A stretch of DNA of 64,000 nt from Trachythela sp. YZ-2020 (lineage: Eukaryota > Cnidaria > Anthozoa > Malacalcyonacea > Clavulariidae), in assembly GCA_016169945.1 (NCBI GenBank), contig JADLSH010000333.1, forward strand, positions 1,488,001-1,552,000. Direction: 5' to 3'. Positions 1 to 11,095 of this stretch are shown in pieces; within the stretch, counting starts at the first letter, position 1; each line of letters opens with the position of its first letter. The notes under the pieces were generated by a model. It was not told the DNA's origin. It searched no databases and was given only the letters and a program-made list of their open reading frames with translations. Position numbers and translations under genes: made by a program.

Positions 1-1600
1 GGAACTACAGCAAAATGATATTTTTTGAAAAGTCTCGCGTGAGGCTCCTAGGCAATAACCCAAGTTAGTTTTTATATATAACATATATCCATGCTATAAC
101 ACTCCGTGGATGAAATATAAACAAATTTACGATTATCGCACATAGTAAATTTTCCCTTGAAATCCAGCAACAAAATGCAATTTTAAATTTGACTAAAAAT
201 AGCCAATTTCAACGGCTTCTTTCGGGCCAAATAAAGACTTCAAAGCCATTTAGTGTAGATAACGATGTTCTTTGATACTTGAATTATAGTTATTAAAATA
301 TCAGAACTATCTACTGGCTCTTTTGAATCGGCGGCAAAATGATGAAATTGACCATGGCAACGGCCTTGTCTTCGGCTAAACATAGCCTTCTGGAGACAAA
401 ATCTTGATTTCTGATATTTGTACGTTTATCGATCAAATATTGAAAATCTAACCCAAACACCATTTATAACTAGGTATTAGCTAAATTTGAGCTAAATATG
501 AAAGAAATCTATTTTTCGTATATTGCCGCGAAATTCAAATTTTGCTCGATTTTTACGGACAGTCGCTCTTAAAAGCTTTTCTAAAGTTTGTTACCGGTTC
601 ACCATCATGTCATCTGGCCCGTCGCATATATGTATCTTGCCATTATTCGGATAGCATTTTTGTTTCCACTTGTTTATTTGAATTGAAGCTCCCAATGCAA
701 TTTGAAAGTTACAATGCCTTTGATATGGCTATGAAATCGGTGATAAAAGGCTCCTCTTTCACTACTGGATAAGATTGAATGCAAGCACTGTTTAACTTGA
801 CTTAAACCATGCAGTACATTGTTTACCAATATGTTGCTAAGAACCTGAATTGATATTTTGTTATGTTGTTTTTGTTGGGATGCAACACTGTGACTAACAT
901 TGTACATCATGTTCTATGTATATAATTGTGCATGCATGTACAAACATGGTATGTACATTGTTACCATCCATAATTTTTTTGGTAGACACCACCGATTGAT
1001 AATACTATTTTACACGAGTTTTTTCTCCTATTTGGAAGAAAAATTAATGTTACTCCACAAGCTGTTAGCTGTAATAATTAGAATAATGTCATAGCTACCT
1101 CGAAATCCTTTGTTGCGCAAGGGACAATTAATGACTAATTTACCTCATTGCTAAAACATGAGGGATGATTAGAAACTAATCATCCCAGAGGACGATTAGT
1201 TATTAATCGTCCCTCATCTTTATGCATGACCAAAATATAACACTTCATATCATTCACTCGTATACGTATACGCGAACAATAAAACATTTAACAGACATGA
1301 AAAATCAAGGGTAACCTCATTAAGGAACATCTCAATAGTTATTAGTATGAAAAAGCAAACGAGCCTTTTCATTTCAACTTATTCAATCAAATGAAACCAG
1401 GGCTTTTGGTATATTCTATTTTAAGGGATTCTATTGAAATGGGACTGTTAAACTGTTCTCTCTTCTCTTCTTCGGCAGAATTATTACTGGAATTTCCATT
1501 ATGTAACAGACATATTAATTGACAAGAACAAGGTTTTTTTATCCTTAAATTTTGAACAAAACCAGAAGAAACAAAGAGTACATTTTCTGATGAGAAATTA
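1..1600. other. Intergenic AT-rich DNA, no gene seen
   Basis: No open frame here resembles a known protein. The one structured stretch is around 1150-1215, where sequence of the type GAGGGATGATTAG is followed by its near complement and by a second inverted copy ending CTAATCGTCCCTC. This looks like the core of a decayed short inverted-repeat element. A related core occurs near 19590-19615. Confidence 0.5.
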
Positions 1601-1603
1601 ATT

Positions 1604-2967
1604 TCATATTACTGATTGCATAAAGTTTAGGCAATCAATAAAAATATCAATGCCATATCTGTTTGATAGCTGAAGAGGATTTATAGATGCAGCAAGATTA
1701 TTTACAACATCTATAGGTAGTTCAATGTTGATATCATCAACCTCAACAATAGAAAGTCCATCATCCATTGGACTAGGTGCAAAGGGGTCAAAACCATACC
1801 AAGTAATGTCATCAACAAGTTGGTCTTGTTCCAACAAAGCTACTGCTGTTTGTTGATGATTTCTGACATCCAGCATGCCATTAACCCAAATCCTTCTGGG
1901 ACTCCAATTATTTTCTGTCTGCAAAGGATGGTTGTTCCATGCAGACAACGCTCTGTTTATGCGTGGCAAAAAGACATAATGAAGTACATACATGTGCAGC
2001 ACATTGTTCACATCCAGTAAACCACATTCTTCCATTGCTTGGAAAGTGTAGTAAAAAATATGGGAGACACACCTGAAGACATCATGCCAAAGGCGCTCTA
2101 ATTCGTTGATTATGATGGGAGGAGCCTACTAGATAACTTCCTCTGTTCAGTCCTCTTCTTTCCTCCATTAATTCCCATATTTGTACATTTTCTCCACCAT
2201 GATCTGTGCGTATTCTTGATGGCCATCCATGCATTTCTGTTGCAACCAGAAACAAATCTTTAACAGTAAGACTGTAATTATTTGTTGAACAATGTAAGTA
2301 GGTGATCATTCGGGAAAAGCCATCAATTGCTCCAGTGTATTAAACTATGATGGCCATCTATGTGCCAGAGACTGTTTGGCCCTGGCACTTGGTAGGCCCT
2401 CTGTGAGACTGTTACTGCCCAACGTATCCTGACATTGTCAGGATCAATACGTGCTAGACACTTACGAACCCTGTCTCGCTGTACTATTATGCCTTCAGAT
2501 CTCAAATGTCCCCACACCATAGAAGACCCAACAAGGTTGCCATGTTCGTTGATAAAAGAACATACTTTATTGTCCAACTGTTGGTCAGAAATATCACTAA
2601 ATTTACTCATATGGACCAGGCCAAACTCACAAGCTCTGTGATAAACAGTCCACCGGGAGACCAGCAGCATCATAGCAATATTTGGCCAACTAAAGCCAAG
2701 AGCACGAAGCTCAATCAGGGTATCCTCTCTAATGTCAAATTTTGGTCTACCAACTTCACCATCCTTGACGAGGTTCGGAGAAACCAGTGACATTACAGCA
2801 ACTTGTGCACATCTTGTCTGACTAGGAAATTCACAGGTGTGGCAGCAATCCCAGTACATTACTGCAAAGGTTCTCTTTCACTTCTTTTGATGTTGTATCT
2901 GAAAGCATTTTATTTATGTCACCCGTCATTTTGGAGACTGGAATGTTATATTCTCCATTACATGCCA
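1604..2967 (-). pseudogene. Decayed IS3-like DDE integrase (copy A)
   Basis: Remnant of an rve-type (integrase core) transposase. Seen in order on the minus strand: a possible start near 2967, a GRPKFDI motif before a helix-turn-helix region (about 2760-2600), LWHIDGHH with the first catalytic Asp (about 2365-2345), a TDHGGEN motif with the second Asp (about 2205-2185), and NQRI followed by GAGCGC, which would code the catalytic Glu (about 2110-2090). The C-terminal part with LPRINRALSAWNNH ends at 1604. The frame is broken near 2315-2330, where a few residues before IDGFSRM are missing and one base is extra, and near 2100, where one extra base follows NQRI. Unlike the copy at 14248-15575, no intron separates the WHIDG and IDGFSR blocks. 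No TATGAGGGG terminus was found nearby, so the element is not delimited. The family is well supported; the gene is dead as it stands. Confidence 0.85.
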
Positions 2968-4218
2968 TATACCTCTTTAACATCCAACCAAAAGATCACA
3001 ACATATCACACCATGAGCATCAATGAGCAATGATAAAGTGACAATAAGATCTGATTGAAACAGTTACCAATTAATAATATGCTTTTCGTTCCAGGCATAT
3101 GCTTTGTTACAATCAAACATTTTGAAAATTAAATTTTGCGCATTTTTTTCTTCCGCAATTCCGGTTTACTTCATGGCGACTCACAACAATTCTCTACAAT
3201 ATACGAGATGTCCAAGCTACTTGCGGAACATATACCGCATATAAAAGCAGTTGTTTCATCCCTTTATTTTCTTTCCCTCCCAGCCAATGTCATTCCGCTA
3301 TGATGTCACTCCCTTATGCCTGCACCAGCATTCCAAGCTTATTGCTTAGAATATTTGTACTTCGTGTAACTTCGAAGCAAAGTCATTCGAAGCATCATGC
3401 CATCGATAGAGTAAGCTTAACAACTTTATATTTTTATAGTGATATTACAACACTTGTAAGACAGGCACCCTATGATCAGACTAACCATGCATATCGCAAC
3501 CACTGACAAATAACTGCCAGCGCACAAACATGGTAAGTGACTCCAAAATATGCTATGACTCACGCTGCATAAGCGAGAAAAAACTTATTAGACCGTTTCA
3601 CCGACGCTGACGGAAAAAAATTGCTATAGACTATATAGCAAAATAACACATTTTTAATTTAGCCCAATTCACACTAAGAAAACTAAAGGCTCACAGTATG
3701 CTTTGATCAAAGTGCGTTTAAAAGCCTTTAGGTCAAAGTTGCTCGCATTAGATGACGCCTCTTTATCTTTGACAGCAGATCAACACAGTGTAAAGTGTAA
3801 ACTGGACTTAACCAGGATCAAGCTAGTACCTCGGCTATTTCCTCTTTTGTCTATCCTGTTTATGCCTTGAAAATTTAATAAACAATATCAAACACATAAT
3901 ATTACATAAACAATATCATAAATTTAAAGCATAATTCCAGCTCAATTAACAATAACGTGTTTTGCAAATTCCAGTATAGATATAATTGATATAATTTCCA
4001 TTGATTTTGAGTACTGTTGGGAAGATTAGGTTTTGCTTACCTAACAATTTATATATCTGAATTTTGTTTGTAGTTATATTTAATGCATATGATAAAATTC
4101 AACAGGAATTATTAAAGTATCACATGTTTAATGTAGAGTTTATCTTCACATCACATGTTTAATGTAGAGTTGACTATATAGATATATACAGTAAGGCATT
4201 ACATGCATGCAGTAGTTC

Positions 4219-4245
4219 CTGATGATGACTAAAACATAGTCGAAA
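4219..4245 (+). ncRNA. Possible hammerhead-like core / retroelement 3' tail
   Basis: The order CTGATGA, a 16-base segment containing GACT and AGTC that can pair as a short stem, then GAAA, matches the conserved core order of a hammerhead ribozyme. Hammerheads are known in Penelope-like and other retroelements. The stem closes imperfectly because of an extra U beside the core, and I could not define stems I and III or a cleavage site. It may instead be the common CTGATGATG..GAAA tail of a retroelement 3' end without ribozyme activity. Confidence 0.25.
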
Positions 4246-4496
4246 TGTGGAAATAAAAATGTTCTGTATGTTCATAGCTTGTGCATATTAATACGATATG
4301 AATTGTCTTCTCATCTCACATTATCATGACAGTGAATTGTTTACAAAAACACTTTCCTATAAACAAATTATTACAAAACCATTCTTGAGCCGGCTGTTCA
4401 TTCAAAATAACCCTATAATATATTCATTTTTGTAAGTTGGTTGTAATTTAATTGATTTGGGAACAGGACACGTTTTGACCAATTGATTAACAAGGT

Positions 4497-4600
4497 GAGG
4501 ACGTTTTGGCCAGTGGAAGCGGGACGTTTTGTCCAACGGAAGCGGGACGTTTTGACCAACGGAAGCGGGACGTTTTGACTTGGGGACGTTTTGACCGGAC
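4497..4600. repeat. Minisatellite, GGGACGTTTTGACCAACGGAA-type unit
   Basis: About four imperfect tandem copies of a 23-29 bp unit built around GGACGTTTTG. The unit gives long overlapping open frames on both strands, so the ORFs across it are not genes. Confidence 0.8.
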
Positions 4601-4969
4601 ACCAACTGAACATAAATATATAACTTATTATGGAAGCAATTTAAGATATTTTTATTATTTATCAATCGAAATAAATTATGCTGGAGTTTATATAATTCGA
4701 TATCATTACTGTAAATAGTAAACACTGTTCTTTTGTTATAAAAACATCAATGTTGAAAAGTGTCCACATATTCTCTGATAAAGTATCTGTGTTAATATAC
4801 TCTGGTAAACTCTGGTAAATAGTACATATTAAGCATTTCATGTTGTTGTAAATAGTACATATTCATTTATATTACTTTGCGTTTCCCATGGACATGGCCT
4901 ATGCATGCATATTTGATTTATTTGCAACTTTTATAGATCAAGTATACCCTTTCAGGCCTTTGTAATAAA

Positions 4970-5635
4970 ACCGCAACCAGTTCAAGTGGAAACCTACCCA
5001 AAGTGGAAACAAAAAAATCACTTCTCTTATCTCTTCCTTGATATCACCTGGTGTGACGTATCTCAGGAAGCTTAGAACTTCTCCAAGAAAAGCATATTCG
5101 CTATTATCCGGACCAACTCCATTTTTCTAGAAAACAATCCTTGAAAATTTGTGATATTAAAGTAGCTTGTATGACGTTATGTAAGGTCTGGTGTACATTT
5201 GCCAACTATGAAATCTACTTACAATCAGTGCATGTGCCCATCCACAATAGAAGAAATATCGCACCATTCTGGGTGGTTTACCCCGCTTCTTAGTCGATTT
5301 TCTACACCAACTTTGAGTTGCCTGATAAAATCTGTTCCGTCATAACTAATAAGAAATACGTTGTTGTATATAACGAACTGCTAAAGATACTATAAATCGA
5401 ACATTAATAAAAGTATAGAATTGCCTGCAGCAAGAAGCCAAACAACATACCCTACATCTCTCATCGTTGAGAGTAATATTTGTTTATAGTCCACATCACG
5501 ATCAGCAGAGCCATTTACTTTTGAAGGGCATTTCTCCTTTCTCTTTGACTTTGGTCACTTTTTTGTGGCGGTTTAGTTTTATTTTTGGCCACAGGCTCTG
5601 TGTTGTAGTTTTGCTTTGATGGAGGCATGGCTTGT
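4970..5635 (-). pseudogene. Unrecognised multi-exon minus-strand coding remnant
   Basis: Reading the minus strand, a start near 5627 opens a short basic N-terminus (MPPSKQNYNTEP, later SQRERRNALQK) that hits a stop. A further block follows (DVDYKQILLSTMRDV) and ends at a plausible splice donor. Two more protein-like blocks lie at about 5335-5225 (FIRQLKVGVENRLRS, then HPEWCDISSIVDGHMH) and about 5130-4970 (SEYAFLGEVLSFLRYV, then GDIKEEIREVIF). Charge pattern and codon use look coding. I do not recognise the family. It could be a broken transposon or domesticated gene. Confidence 0.3.
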
Positions 5636-5639
5636 CATT

Positions 5640-6600
5640 ATTTAATCATGACAAGTTACGGAAGTAAAAAAATAACACCGTTTCCCAGCATGCATTGTGA
5701 TTGGTTAACAATAATTGAATTAACCATTGGGCAAAGCCAAGTCAATATTCAGACACATTAATTTGCAGTCGTATACACTAAAAAGGTAATGTTAAGCGCG
5801 CATTTTAACCGATTGTTCGTAAATTTGCACACATTGTTGGTGCATGTCTTGGCTACAAAAGAATGTTCGCGCGAGTTTTACAGACCTTTAGTTGCAAACA
5901 TACAAGCCTTTTGTTGTGCATTAGTTGGAATATAACACAAGTCGGGAAAGAATATGTCTTTGCTAAGTAACAACTAAAGCAACATAAAATGAGAACACCC
6001 TTTTTTAGTTCAATCCCCGAGAAGGCTAAATATGATAGTTTGACAGATTTTTAGTGAAACCGGGGGTTAAACGTATATCGCGGCGTGAAGGTACCACAAA
6101 TTAAACTCGTAGCAATATTCGGGAAAATTATTTTTTCTCACAAACTATGTCATTCTTCATCTATCTGACTACATTCAGCGAAAATTTGATAGAAATTGGA
6201 TTAAAATTCCTAGAGTAATGGTAGATTTCCTTAAACACATGCATAGGGTATCCTGTAACCTTAAGGATCTATGCGATTATGTGTATAAGCAATAATTAGC
6301 TATTCCCATCAATCTGTAACAAGTCCAAATATTTGATATTTCTGCAGTACAAATGCTACCCAGTGCTCTGCAAAACATATTTCACTACACATAATTTGTT
6401 CAACTGAGGATTTACAAAGTGCTTTGTAATTCCCAAACTCCATTTGCCATCCATCTTCCTTCCAATTCTTAAATTATACAATCCCAATGTACGCTATGTA
6501 ATGTAGAGCTATCCTTGATATATTTTTTGCCCCCAGGCCACCTTGGATGTTCTTTAAAAAAGTGTACACCAACTTTTTTGTAATTTTCTTGGATAGAAAC
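5640..6600. other. Non-coding stretch
   Basis: No gene, RNA or clear repeat seen. AT-rich with frequent stops in all frames. Confidence 0.4.
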
Positions 6601-6608
6601 AACGATTC

Positions 6609-7265
6609 CTATCCACTGATAATCATCTGACCTAAAATAAGTACCGTGTCATTTTTCTCCGGGTAAAAAGAAACCACTACAAATTGTTTATGTGGTGCCA
6701 GAGAAGGCATCTGAAAGTCTATCAAAACATATTGATGAGGATTGGCCTGGTCTGGATACAATAAAACCTTTCTCAAAACATAAATGGTATTCACCATTTT
6801 GACAGTCGAAGTAAATTGAAGATATATTACTTGAGTTCCGGAAAGATATTTGGTTTGACCATCATCACCTGTAGCATTTTCATACTCCTGAACTTCTACA
6901 AACAAATGTACACCTTTGTTGTCACCATCATCTTCAGTTATTACTGGATGAATGTTGTTGATTCTGCCTGTTGTTCTTCACATTTTCTCCTTTCCTATAC
7001 AAAACATGGAGGCCACTTGGTTTTGTCTCAGGTTTTAGAATGCTCTAATATGTTGTGGTGGAGGGAAAATGTTCCAATTCTTCTTCACAAGAACGTATGT
7101 CTTCATAAATTTCAAGCCTCTTAGTTTCAGATATTTCATGACATCTTTTATTCCATCATGAAAATTTGCCAAATTGTTTTTAGAAGCATGAGCAATCAGG
7201 TCATAACCTTTTTTCAATGAAGAGACTTGTTTTAGGGGCCATGTCCATGGTGTTTTAGGGGCCAT
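6609..7265 (-). CDS. Unrecognised minus-strand ORFs, possibly exons of one gene
   Basis: Two protein-like open frames on the minus strand, 7265-7035 (76 aa, lysine-rich, containing LANFHDGIKDVMKYLKLRG) and 6905-6609 (98 aa, containing EVQEYENATGDDGQ and NPHQYVLIDFQMP). Between them lies a short frame-broken stretch. I recognise no family. They lie just outside the left end of the outer 21 kb transposon. A minus-strand TNP2-like transposase remnant lies just outside its right end, so these ORFs could be the downstream part of the gene the transposon split. That link is inference only. Confidence 0.25.
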
Positions 7266-7716
7266 GTCTACGTTATCTCGTCAAACTGGCAGTATAAAAT
7301 CTACACTACAATATCGATATTAGCGAAAATTGCCCAAATTCTGCAAGCAATATAACGAAAAATAACAGTTGTAGAAAATTTAACTTTAATTAGAATACCA
7401 AAGGTAAGTACTTTATGAAAAAATAATATTTTCAAAATACACTGAAACAATAGTGCCACGATCGACATTATCTCAGGTAGGTGGGTGGATACATGTCATA
7501 ACGTCGATTCGATGCTATGCAACTTGAATATGGATGTGGCCCCCTTACAGCAATGGCCATATCAACTTCCATCTGTGTTAAAGAAGGTGCGTTTCTGCTT
7601 TTCCTTAAAATATATAGATTCTGGAGAACTTCTCGCCTTGTTTCATTGTCACTGTAGGTCTATTACGATTATTTGTCTACGGGTTAACATACCGCTTCAC
7701 AGCTCTTGCTAGGTCA
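7266..7716. other. Left flank of the outer transposon
   Basis: No gene recognised. The last six bases, AAAACC at 7717-7722, form the left copy of the target-site duplication. Confidence 0.4.
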
Positions 7717-7722
7717 AAAACC

Positions 7723-8163
7723 TATGAGGGGTCATCACTGCCAAAATCCTGTTTTAAATTCTAATATGGTGAACCTAAATTCTGTTATTCAAATTGTTGT
7801 TGTGTCAGAACGGAATTTAAGCGTGCACAACAAAATTTATGACGTCAGGACAGATTTTAGAGCTACACAGAATTTACAAAGCAAAACAGACTTTAGAGCA
7901 AGACAATAGAATTTGAGACAACAGAACAACACAATTTAACTCAACATTACAGGATTTATAACAGTACGACAGAATTTAAAACACAAAACAGAATTAAAAA
8001 CAACAGAACAGAATTCATTGCCTAATTCTAAATTCAATTCTGCCATTCTAAATTCTCTTCTGAAGTGGGTGTGACCGGAAGTCAAAAGTAATTTCTGAGC
8101 AGAGCCTGCTGCATAAGGCTAGTTTGTCATTATAATTTATGATAATTATGAAGATTCATTCGT
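7723..8163 (+). repeat. Left terminal inverted repeat, outer element
   Basis: About 440 bp, repeated inverted at 28704-29149. Most of it is an irregular series of AACAGAATTTA-like words. The inner end is GTCATTATAATTTATGATAAT, whose complement occurs near 28707-28735. The right arm has a small extra duplication of GACAAACTAGCCTT. Confidence 0.85.
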
Positions 8164-9179
8164 TCATCTTCCCGCAAAAAAACAACAAAGAAGAAAATTT
8201 ATTCATACAGTACTTCATGAATAAACATGGCTGCTTGTGAGGATGGTTTGTCGTCACGATGCATATCGCTGTTGGAAGAAGTGAAAATACTACTTGAGAA
8301 TCAGGGCTCCAGCGTAAATATCAGCCAAAACGAGGGAGCGAGCCTGTAGAGCCATAGACCAAGTGCAAGTGTTCCAAGTTCACGGCGAGCGTCAAATGGC
8401 TCAAATACTAGTATAAATGAACAGGGCGAAGCATCAACTCCAACAACGAGCACACCATCTGAGCCGAAATCTGAACATCGACCAGAGAGAGTCATGGAAA
8501 ACTTCAGATCATTGTTTTCGCCTTATGGGGCATCTGCAAGAAGTAATTGGTTGCGTCCTCTGCCTGGAAAGAAGCCAAAAAAAAGGACCTTTTCAGGCAA
8601 AAGAAACATGAACACACAAATTCTTCTGTCTAGCTACCACTACTGCGACACACATTCCATCTCGCATGGAAAAAATAAAACTTCAAAATGCTGGGCTTGG
8701 ATGGAAAAAAGTTGTTTTTAGTTGTAAAGCATCTGCTTTCGAGGTACAAAGAGTTATAGAGCGTGTCTATCCAAAGCTGAGCGAAACTGGAGGGTTTGAT
8801 CAGTGCCTTTCCTATGTGATTCAGCTGGGCTAGGACAGGCGTTGGCCTACATTAGGCCTCTTCAGAAAGACCTAGAGACTTCTGATGTGGTGATTGAAGA
8901 ACAGGTATGTAATTTATACATAGACACATCCTTGGCACCTTGCTGTATTAGTGAATCAAGACAAAAGGCAAATTCGCCTCACAATGCACAAGAATGCAGT
9001 TCCCAGAGCAAGGAGAGATTTCTGTAAGAATTATTAAATAGAGAATAATATATGGGTGCACGGAAATACCAGATTTATTTCCAGTGTTGAACATGATATC
9101 TCACAAGTGAGCACAATATTATATAAAGGACAGTCTTTTCAAACAAAATAAAATATCCATTTTCATAAACTTCAAAAGT

Positions 9180-9240
9180 GGTAATTTTCACATGTGAGAT
9201 TAACATAAATAATCTCACATGTGAGATTATCAGTTTTATG
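9180..9240. repeat. Short palindrome in HECT intron 1
   Basis: AATCTCACATGTGAGATTA and partial copies around it form a perfect local palindrome (TCACATGTGA core). Nothing else is recognised in the 8905-9927 intron. Confidence 0.6.
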
Positions 9241-10036
9241 AGTGCTCGAAATCTCTATAAAGCACTATACTTTATATAATAAAAGGATGTATTTGTTTGT
9301 AACACCCACACCTACAACAGAGGGAATGACAAGATCAACTCCCACTCCTCCCTCCCCTCTTTTTAACTTCATACATCCTAGCACAATTTCAAAACGATAG
9401 TATAGAATTTCCCCTATATGGCATACATTTCCTTAGAGGAATGTGGATATTTTCTGAAAAAAAACATTTTGTAGTGTTTCACAAACTGAAAACATTAACA
9501 ATTTAACAAGTAATAACTGTGGGACTAAATGTGTGTGATGGAGGGTTGGAAACTGAATCACGATAATTATGCAGTATACAGTAGCCGTGCATCATGAGAT
9601 TCACCAAGAACAAGGGTGATATCCCAGTGGTGTGTGCAGTGGTGTCACCAACCATCCTTCAAAAGTAACTCCCCTTCAGAAAAGGTTAAATCTGAAAATA
9701 GAAATTTTTTTGGGAGTGCACAAATGTTGTATTGGTACATAATATACATACTTATAGGAAACATACCCTTTAGAATACTTATTATATCAACCTTTGGGGT
9801 AACTGGTCAGGCTGTTTGTACACAGCATTCCAAAATGACTGGGAAGGAAAGTGAAAAAATAATGTGAAGTGTCTACTAGTCAATGGTCCTAGTCAATTGC
9901 TACATGTACTTCTTATTTATCCCTAAGGTTGAGGATGACAATGTTCCATTGGTAAAGTGCATGAAGTGTGAAGTGGATGTTCCAATGACAAGATTTAGGT
10001 CCCACCATTGTACTGACTCAATGTAAGTGCTTTTAA

Positions 10037-10568
10037 AGGTGGCTCCCTACAATTTTGAAATGTGGAAAATTCATGATTAAAATAGTTTTCTTTTGAGGAA
10101 CTGTTACTTATTAGGAAAGGAAAATTGTATAACTTATATTGAGTAACATTGTAAGAGTTTGAAATTGTTCACAAAAATTATGTCATTACCATTGCTATGG
10201 GTAACAATGACATTTCAACATGGCTGACATTTTAGCTTTTAACGCATTTTGCTAAAAAAATTGCCTGGTTACCCCCACTTTCTAAAAAAGTTCTGTAGAA
10301 ATGAAAACGGTTTATGAAATAAAAAGTGGGGGTAACCAAACATTCTTTTGAATAAAGTATGTTAACGGCCAAAATATCGGCCATATTGAAATGTCATTGT
10401 TACCATAGCAACAATAATGACATCATTTTTGTAAACAATTTCCAGCTCCTAGAATGTTGCTCTATATAAAGTCAAACAATTTAATTTTTCTAGCAAGTAA
10501 AAATTCTTCAAAAAGTTTGATCTAAATCATAAATTTTCCGATATTTCAAAACATTGTAGGGAACCACC
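10037..10568. mobile_element. TTAA-flanked MITE / foldback in HECT intron 2
   Basis: Starts AGGTGGCTCCCTACAATTTT and ends ATTGTAGGGAACCACC, flanked by TTAA at 10033-10036 and 10569-10572. Inverted similarity continues inward, including the TGTCATT..GTTACCATAGCAA and AAAGTGGGGGTAACC blocks, so the whole unit can fold on itself. TTAA target sites are typical of piggyBac and Kolobok elements. The termini do not let me choose between them. Confidence 0.8.
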
Positions 10569-11029
10569 TTAATACATAACCCTAAATGGCTAAATACAGC
10601 CTTATAGAGGTGAAAGATAAAACATGTTGGCAACTTTGATCACACTAAAAACATTCCTTATTATACAAATATTTCAACAGAATATCTTCAAGATAATTAT
10701 ATTTTAAGCATATACCGTAGGCTTATAATTATTGCAGTGGGTCACATGACCAATGACATACAGTAGTTGCTGCTTCCAAGAAAGTGCATTAGGTTCGAAA
10801 TTAAAATGTTCATATTTCTATTTTAAACACAAAATATACCCTTTAATTAAAGGTACAAAATTTAGAAAGTTTCCAGGCCCAGGTCCCCTCTGATTTGACA
10901 TCACTCCTAACTATTGCCTCATGTATACAGTTTTGACACCCTCTCTCATTGGTAACAACATGGTAATGACTAACAGGGCGATGGACGAGAGGGAGTTTAC
11001 AAAATAGTTCCAAAATTAAACTTAGAGTT

Positions 11030-11095
11030 TGCATTAGTGTTAGGGTTAGTGTTGGGGTCAGGATTAGGGTTAGGTGTAGGGTGAGGGTTAGTATT
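11030..11095. repeat. Degenerate telomere-like TTAGGG tract
   Basis: An irregular run of GTTAGGGTTAG, GGATTAGGGTTAGG and GTGAGGGTTAG words within HECT intron 2. It resembles the metazoan telomere repeat TTAGGG with interruptions. It may be an interstitial telomeric patch or a chance GT-rich microsatellite. Confidence 0.6.

Larger units (their letters stand above)
2968..4955. other. Non-coding stretch with small direct repeats
   Basis: No recognisable gene. It holds two copies of a roughly 28-bp unit around TCACATGTTTAATGTAGAG (about 4121-4175), a hammerhead-like core at 4219-4245, a minisatellite at 4497-4600 and two copies of GTAAATAGTACATATT (about 4816-4865). Confidence 0.5.

Noticed and set aside
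4402..4725. 107-aa ORF with repeated NVPLPLDKTSRF-type units
   Set aside because: Product of the minisatellite at 4497-4600, open on both strands.
8301..8495. 64-aa minus-strand ORF
   Set aside because: Antisense to HECT exon 1.
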